A stretch of DNA of 64,000 bases. It comes from Mucor racemosus (Eukaryota; Mucoromycota; Mucoromycetes; Mucorales; Mucoraceae). Below the pieces are notes generated by a model that was given only the letters and a program-made list of their open reading frames with translations, ran no database searches and was not told where the DNA came from. A program made the translations under genes and the position numbers. Of the stretch, positions 57,283-64,000 are shown piece by piece; within the stretch, counting starts at the first letter, position 1, and every line of letters starts with the position of its first letter. The stretch spans positions 992,001-1,056,000 of the forward strand of contig JAPEHQ010000005.1 of assembly GCA_027405735.1 (NCBI GenBank), in the 5' to 3' direction.

Positions 57283-60102
57283 TTATACATCTGTCTTACT
57301 TGTGAGATCCACACGAATTCCTTCAATATCTCGTAAGATAGCTGGAAAATTCAACTGCTGGGTCAATACTTTAGTTCCGATAAGTTCATAGCACTTTGTA
57401 TAACTTAAAAATGAAAACAGTGTAATTAAAACACCCACTAATAAAGGCTTCTTATTCACATTTCCTATTGCTGAATTTCCAAAGTAACGAAGCATTGAAA
57501 GGAGTATGTTGATAGCACCGCGAAGTGTTGATCTATCAACTGGTTCGTCTTTCAACGCATTTCTCCAATCAATGGTAAATAGCGGCTTTTCTCGAGATGG
57601 TGTTCCATTTTTGACAAGAGAACGCATCCAAATATCACAAACATCAACGGGTAAGGCGTTCGTTACATAGTAATGCAATATAGACATCCAAATAAAATAC
57701 TTGCCATCATCATTTACATATTGAATCTGATCTAATAAAATTATACCACCTTCTGCATTACTAATCTCGGTGATCTTGTCATCTGTAAGCAATTTCAACA
57801 CTTCAGCAAGACCAAATAAGCGCATTGTTCTAATTAGAATTTCAGTAGTCTTTTCAGATAACACCATTGTAACTAACAAATAAAAAGGGGGTTATTTAAT
57901 CCATATTAGTTCTCTAAAATAAGCTTACCAGTATCAGAAGAAAGCCTGATGCTTCTTAATTGTTCTTTGATAAGAGATATTTGCTTTGCTGGATCTACTT
58001 CAGCGAGAACGATTTGCCAAAATACATCGATCGATTCAGGAAATTGTTGCACACAATCTTGACAATCACGCATGAAATGTTCACTTTCTCGGCCATTCAC
58101 ATACATTGATAACTCTAGTTTGAGAGCAGCAAAGAATTCGGTAGAAGGGTAAGCATTAGATAAATCACAAACCATGTTGTAAGTTTCTTTCACTTTATCT
58201 GCATACAACGGTAACCCTCCAAATTCATTCGAATACAAAGTACTCAAATCAACATCACTGGCAATCCAAGAGAAAACCGAGGGAACTGCAATTTCCATTA
58301 CTTTTCTAAAAGGCTTGTCTTGGGATTTTCTATAAAGTAAGCCAAGTAATGGACTCTCATGAGTTAAATCTGATATTTCAAGTTGCACAGGTAAACCCTA
58401 TTTTTTTGGATAAGTTTATTAGCAACATGTTAGAGTCTTGAGCTTAATTCCAAAAACTTACGACAGGCGAAAAGAAGATTATTTTGCCTGTAGAATTATT
58501 GTCTTGTTCTGGTCTCTATGTTTTTTTTTTCAATATAAAGATAGTGAATAGGAAGCGCAAATATAAAAAATAATTGATACATACATTGGTAGGTGATTCG
58601 GCAAAAGTACATTTATCAACAGTGACTAAACGGCGTGATCTAGGTAGTTTTCGATCTACACTAATGGGGTATTTATCATGTTTTTCATCACTAAAGATTC
58701 TAACACTGATCAAATCACTGACATGGACTAAAGCCGCTTGCAATTCATCAGCATTTTCCATGCGAGAAATAGGAGAATTTAAATCAGCATATGGTGATAC
58801 AGCAGCGGTAAATCGGTTGGGTTTTTGCCATGTATCCTTGTGTCTATTCGTGTATCTACCTTTTTTATAAACATAGGGAGCTGGAAATGGGGATGAAGAT
58901 GGCATGGTATTCGTAGGAGGAGGTGGTGGTGGTGGTATGTACGGAGGTGGCATGGTATCTGGAGGAGGTGGAGGTGGAGGTAGAGGATTCATGTATGAAT
59001 GCATGTTTGAGTTATATCTATTATTATTGTTGTTGTATAAAACTTGTGGCATTGATTGTTCACGGTGTAATGGCTGTTGTTGATGTGAAAAATGTTGAAT
59101 ATGAGGTGGTATTTGTTGAGAAAATGCCATTGGTTGGCCATGAATTTCATGTATTGTTACTACAGTGCTGTTGTGGTTGTATTCAGGTTGAGGCGTAGTA
59201 GGTCTCCAAGCATTTTTATTCTTGAAATGAGGTTCAGAAGTAGATGGACGCTTGCTTCCGATTTTAGGTAAGGGTGCATCTTTCACGGCAGGTTTTTTCA
59301 TAAGTTCCTTTCTATTCTTTTCGATGGATAATTTAACTTTGATGCCCAATAATTTGACCTTGATATCCTTTTTACGTAAATTATACTTTTGTAGTTCATT
59401 ATCCAAATCTTTTACTTCTTTTTCAAGATCTACTGCGTCGTATTGAAGTACCATGGCCTCTGTATCTGTAGCATCTGCTTCCTCGGCTGTTCCAAATGAA
59501 TCATCATCAGAATCATCATGCAGTTCATCATTCATTTCATCGCTGGATGCAAATACATGCAATTCATTATTTGAATCTGCTTTAGCATCAACATTGGTTT
59601 GATCGATTTCCACAAAATCATCGGGATCGCTATCAATGACTATTGGCTCAGTTGATGCAACGTTGTTGTTGTTGTTTGCAAGGGTGAAATTTTCATTTAA
59701 TAGTTTTTTAGCCCTCAAAGTGGCCAATCTGTCCTTGTTCTCAGGGAATGATATTCTTTTGCTCTTCCATTCGGCCTCTATCTCCTTATTTTTTTTATCG
59801 ATCAAGTTTTGAGCTAGCATTTGTTCCCTATTTTTGATAGCCTCTCTCAACTCTAAAATTTGTTCCTCTCTTATTCTATCTGCATTTCGAGCAATTCTTG
59901 CAAAAGGTTTTGGGTACGGTGTTGATGTTTCTATTACATTTTCAAATGGGCCATACATTTTTTCAATCATATCCTCTTCTTCCTCGTCGTCAGAAATTAG
60001 AAAAATGTAAGATCTGTTATTCTCGGATTCAGGAACTAAAGGTCGAGGAAGAATAAACTGAGACCCTTCGCCATTATCGTGATCTCGCTCCAATTCAAAC
60101 AT
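57283..60102 (-). CDS. Unrecognised large protein, disordered N-terminus and helical C-terminus
   Basis: Four exons, the first 60102-58585 (506 codons), then about 58514-58460, 58408-57930 and 57872-57283, read in phase to a TGA-like end after SKTDV; roughly 880 residues. The N-terminal half is acidic and disordered (SDDEEEEDMIEKMYGPFENV, VIDSDPDDFVEID, DDSDDDSFGTAEE), with a charged coiled coil (LREAIKNREQMLAQNLIDKK; DAVDLEKEVKDLDNELQKYN) and Pro runs of 8 and 7-9 (PLPPPPPPP, YIPPPPPPP). The C-terminal ~380 residues are helical and Cys-poor, like TPR/HAT-type scaffolds (CDLSNAYPSTEFFAALKLEL, CQDCVQQFPESIDVFWQIVL). The layout recalls nuclear-exosome adaptors such as Red1/ZFC3H1, but I see no CCCH zinc finger, so that is speculation. 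Start ATG 60102 was chosen over the upstream hydrophobic extension, which looks like 5' UTR. Confidence 0.7.
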
Positions 60103-61247
60103 GTTGTAATTATATTTGTCAAAAGAATCACGAAATAATTCAATAAGAAGTTGTAAAAGAAAGAAAGTGTAAAAAGAAAAAAACACAACCAGGTGAAAGT
60201 CATGGATGCTGCGGGTATTGAAGACTTGCAAATGAGATGAAAAATTTGCAAACAATTCAATCAAACCAACAGAGCAGAAAGAGCTACACACTCAGTGATC
60301 GTCAGGATTCCTTAGAGCTAGTCGATCCCGTTATAACTGCCCATAACTATGCAGAAGATTCAATATCATAATTATGTAAAAGATTGCTCACAGACGATTT
60401 AATTGAAAATAAACCCTTTTAAATAATTGTTTCAGCCGTTTTTTATATTATTAGACATACTTTTCTTGTTTTGAACTAATTGTATAGCATTTTTAGCTTG
60501 TGCTGATATTTTTTGTTTGTCGAAATTATATTAAAATTCACCCAAGAAAGATACATTAAACCATGCGGCTAATTTTTTCTTTAGCGGACGCTATTTTGTA
60601 ATACTCTCTTTTCTGGCCAAGATTTCAATGTAGTTACTTTATCAATAGGGGAGCTTCTTTGGCTAATAAAAATCCCAAGACTCGGTTGAGAAAAATTGCT
60701 CTTGTATTTTGTGTTTTGTATGTAATTGTGTTTTTCAGTCATAAAAACAAATACAATTTGACAAAACCTAAATGTTCTAGTATAAATTGAATCTAATATT
60801 GTTATTCATTTTGAAACCAAAATAAAGCCCCCCCCCCTATTTTCGTCTTTTCATCACTCGGAAGATGCCTCCCGCGTAACGCGAGACATAAAGCTTATTT
60901 CGTATTCTATACACATATAAGACTTGATTTAATTGCACCTTGGTGCACATTATAAAAATGTAAATCAATTAATTGAATGTGTACATGTGCATGTCAATTC
61001 AAAGCACATTAAATAGTATACATTTCATTGAATAAAACTACACATTCTTGTCACACGCCCTATATGCTTTTGCTTGGTGAGTTTCACAAGGCTATTCCTT
61101 ATAAATTGTTTTATATCCTTTGCCTATTTAAGAAGACGCATAAATCGATTTTTTTTATTACTTATTGTTGCTCATCATCATCTTCAACCCCCCTCTACTG
61201 CCCCCCTCCCCTTTCTTTTATATAATTTTTCATATATAATTTCACTG

Positions 61248-61283
<36 letters not shown>

Positions 61284-61339
61284 GTATCTTTCTCTTTCTC
61301 TTCTCTTCTCACACACACAATTATAGTTGCCAAAAAATA
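60103..61339. promoter_or_regulatory. Divergent promoter region of the 57-60 kb gene and the PUF gene
   Basis: Contains a C9 run near 60829, a small CGCGTAACGCG hairpin near 60873, C-rich tracts around 61190-61215 and a (CT)n run of about 24 bp at 61255-61280 followed by pyrimidine-rich sequence just upstream of the PUF start, the usual look of a fungal core promoter or 5' leader. No ORF is supported. Confidence 0.5.
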
Positions 61340-62256
61340 ATGATAAATAATCCTCAAGCATTGATGTCTAAAGAGGATTGTGATGATTATGAAGATTGTA
61401 TTAGAGATACACATCAACAAATCCAACAATCATACAATATAACTGATCAAGACATTCATGCTACAATAAATAGTTTGACAATATCAGATCAACATCCAAT
61501 GGATACCATTCTAGACACGTAAGTTTTTTTTTTCTTGGCTGGGAATATGTGATCATCGGATTCAAGCAGAAAAAGGCAAAATAAAAATAAGGGGAGACAA
61601 GTAATAAACAAGGGGAAATCATATAGTGTAAATCCATAACACGAGTAAACAAGAAGAAGGGGCGGGGGGTTCGTTTATAGGAGAGAAAATAAGAGCATAA
61701 CAAACACAAAGGAAAATGTCAAATTAAATCTCTAGTGTAACTTACTTTAGGAGACCCAATGCTACCACTGGTATATCTACTACCACAACTACCACTGCTG
61801 CTACAAGTAATTCTGGTGTTTCCATGTCATTCCGTAGTATATTTACAGATAATACAGCATTTACCCCTCAATCAACTGATAGACATCTATTTCGTAATAA
61901 TTCCTTTTGTGAGTTGCATAGTCTATTATTGTAATCAAAATCAACTAATCTCTACAAAATAGCAATTCAGCCAGATTATCCTAATGCATTGATGCGATAT
62001 AATAATCATGAATTGGATGGTCATCAGCAATTATCAAGACGCGAAAGCTATCCAAACTTGGTATGTGTTTTGCATTAATAAAAAAATAATCAATAAATAC
62101 TCATTTAAACGTGATAAACAAAGAGCACAAGTTATCTAGCAGGTGAACATCATAACAGTAGCGCTGGAAATTATTCTGACTGGCAGGGTTATTTACAAAA
62201 CGAGCCGCAACAAACTAATTATTTGATGCAGACTAATAATGCATCGACATATCAGC

Positions 62257-62344
<88 letters not shown>

Positions 62345-64000
62345 GCAACAACAATTACACCACCATCATCACCACCAACAGCAGCAACAATACCGTAAAT
62401 TTTCAGTTGATGTACCTCCTTCTTTTGCTTCTAAAAGATTAGATATTTTGGATAAATCAAATAGTAGATTGACGCCATCTTATTCAAACCCGGATTTATC
62501 ATCTGCAAGACGCATGGGTAGTTTAGATGCAGGAACTCGAAATTTAAGAAGATATGATCAAAATGTATTTGATGATTTAATTGTAGATCATCAACAACAA
62601 CAACATCAAGCATCAAGGCTCCCATCTTCTTCCTCATTGCTAAATGGTAACTCTGTTTATAGCCCATCAACAGCATATCACCAAGCGTTTCCTAGTATGG
62701 TTAATGCTCCTCCTCCCCCTTTGATGTCTCCTTCAACAAATACCATGAATCCTTTATTGGCAACTCATTTGATGAGACAAATGAGTATTAGTCATAGCAG
62801 ACCAACATCTCCAACTATTAGTAGAAAAAACTCTATTCAACAGCAATTGAGAAGAACTAGTTCTGCTACAACTATGAATTCTAGTATGAATAGTAATCCT
62901 ATTAATTTGAATTCTACTTCGCCTGAACAAGACCGTTTTGCTACAATTCGCTTAGAGGATGTTGTCGATGAGATTTATTCTCTCTGCAAAGATCAATATG
63001 GTTGTAGATTCTTTCAAAAGAAACTAGAAGAACAAAAGCCTGATCAAAGAGACATTATATTTACACAAATATGCCCTCATTTTGTAGAACTAATGACAGG
63101 TAAGTTTACATACAGATATCTAGTAATATTACTATAAAATTAACATACCTTTTGAATAGACCCCTTTGGCAATTATCTATGCCAAAAGTTGATGGAATAT
63201 TGTACAGATAGCCAAAGAACAGAAATTGTTGAACAAGTTTCAAATGCCATCATTCCAATCTCTTTGAATATGCATGGTACTAGAGCTGTACAAAAGATGA
63301 TTGAATTCCTGACCCTTCCAGAACAAGTAAGGATCTACATTAATATAAATGGAGCAATGTGTTCTAACAAAAAATCATTATAGATTGAAAAGACCATTGA
63401 AGCTCTGTCTCCAAATGTTGTTACTTTAATCAAAGACATTAACGGAAATCACGTCATTCAAAAGTGCTTACATCGACTCTCATTTACAGATAAACAATTC
63501 GTATATGATGCAGTAAGCGAAAATTGTATTGAAGTAGCAACACATAGACATGGTTGTTGTGTTTTGCAAAGATGTATCGATTTCTCTGCTGAAAGCCAAA
63601 AGGTAATATATATATATATATATATATTAAATATCAATGAGAAGACGCAATCTCTACTCCTTTTATTAACGTGTGTGCCATTATAGAAACAATTGGTTGA
63701 TGAAATCATTAATAATGCATTGACATTGGTTCAAGATCCTTATGGAAATTATGTTGTGCAATATGTGCTCGAATTAGGAGACGCTCAATTCTCGGATAGG
63801 TTGATACGCCAGTTTATTGGCCATATGAGTGGACTTTCTGTTCAAAAATATAGTTCCAATGTTATGGAAAAGGTAATACTTTTTTGTTTATAAAAAATAT
63901 CAAGTTTTAATCAAACTATGTACAGTGCATTCGTGTTGCTGAAGAAGATACGCGTCGACATCTTATTGAAGAGATGGTCAATCGTCCTCAACTTGAAAAA
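61340..64000 (+). CDS. Pumilio/PUF RNA-binding protein, 5' part
   Basis: A translational repressor that binds UGUA-type sites in mRNA 3' UTRs. Exons 61340-61518, 61751-61908, 61963-62060, 62124-63099, 63160-63326, 63384-63602, 63687-63872 and 63926-64000 join in phase; the gene continues past the window. The N-terminal ~455 residues are low-complexity with a 34-residue poly-Gln, HHHHHH and further Gln and Ser runs. PUF repeats start at about 455: VDEIYSLCKDQYGCRFFQKKL, DPFGNYLCQKLMEY, ISLNMHGTRAVQKMIEF, IKDINGNHVIQKCL, VATHRHGCCVLQRCI, VQDPYGNYVVQYVL and LSVQKYSSNVMEKCI, each with the RNA-contacting side-chain triplets (e.g. CR..Q, NY..Q, TR..Q, NH..Q, CC..R, NY..Q, SN..E). Exon 4 uses the acceptor AAAG at 62123, the only one restoring frame into the Gln-rich exon. 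Confidence 0.95.
62253..62354 (+). repeat. CAA/CAG trinucleotide repeat coding 34 Gln
   Basis: 34 consecutive Gln codons, nearly all CAA, within exon 4 of the PUF gene. In a shifted frame it reads poly-Asn. The interruptions are a few CAG codons near both ends. Confidence 0.95.
63605..63628. repeat. (TA)n microsatellite in a PUF intron
   Basis: An uninterrupted TATATA run of about 24 bp lies just after the donor of the intron 63603-63686. Confidence 0.8.

Noticed and set aside
57283..58400. ZFC3H1/Red1 orthologue
   Set aside because: No CCCH zinc finger or other diagnostic motif is visible; only general layout is similar.
60103..60291. N-terminal extension of the 57-60 kb protein
   Set aside because: The stretch before MFELERD is hydrophobic and Phe-rich, unlike the acidic protein that follows; it is more likely 5' UTR.
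62253..62354. CRISPR-like array
   Set aside because: It is a simple CAA/CAG triplet repeat in a coding exon with no spacers.

Overview
The window is nuclear DNA of an AT-rich fungus, most likely Mucoromycota (Mucorales-type). The evidence is spliced genes with mostly 45-80 nt GT..AG introns, fungal-style proteins (Mtf1-like mitochondrial transcription factor, Jjj1, PUF protein with a long Gln run, UDP-glucose dehydrogenase), a Ty3 chromovirus and LINE relics. The phylum assignment is inference; no rRNA or other marker is present.

Layout. (1) 0-5.8 kb, genic: the 3' end of MED18 (+), HPPD (-), RPL33/eL33 (-) and a divergent CAMK-like kinase (+). (2) 5.8-19.3 kb, a gene-free repeat island: two copies of a composite repeat (family A) that carries a decayed dynein intermediate-chain fragment, a broken LINE between them, LTRs and a hAT-like MITE. 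(3) 19.3-25.4 kb, genic: PTC7-type PP2C phosphatase (+), UDP-glucose 6-dehydrogenase (-) and a LITAF-domain protein (-). (4) 26-27 kb, repeat family B. (5) 27.6-36 kb: a JJJ1/DNAJC21 gene (-) split by a 6.4-kb Ty3/gypsy chromovirus with two identical 663-bp LTRs and a perfect 5-bp target duplication (CGTTT). (6) 36.1-39.9 kb: ITFG1/TIP-like FG-GAP membrane protein (+) convergent with MTF1 (-). (7) 39.9-44 kb: gene-free, with a pair of inverted arms and a tRNA-like relic. (8) 44.1-45.2 kb: an unusual C2 / coiled-coil / CBM5-12 protein (+). (9) 45.5-52.2 kb: a second repeat island built of inverted A/B copies and three solo LTRs, each identified by flanking target duplications and by comparison with an unoccupied copy. 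(10) 52.6-64 kb: PA2G4/EBP1-like protein (-), acid sphingomyelinase-like phosphodiesterase (-), a large unrecognised protein (-) and a PUF RNA-binding protein (+) that runs off the end.

The genes are individual housekeeping or regulatory loci and form no operon or biosynthetic cluster. The main biology of the window is the mobile-element history: a very young retrotransposon that removed the C-terminal zinc finger of a ribosome-biogenesis J-protein, and a host dynein gene fragment amplified inside a repeat family. Exon coordinates were derived by reading splice sites and checking reading-frame phase by hand; no database search was possible.
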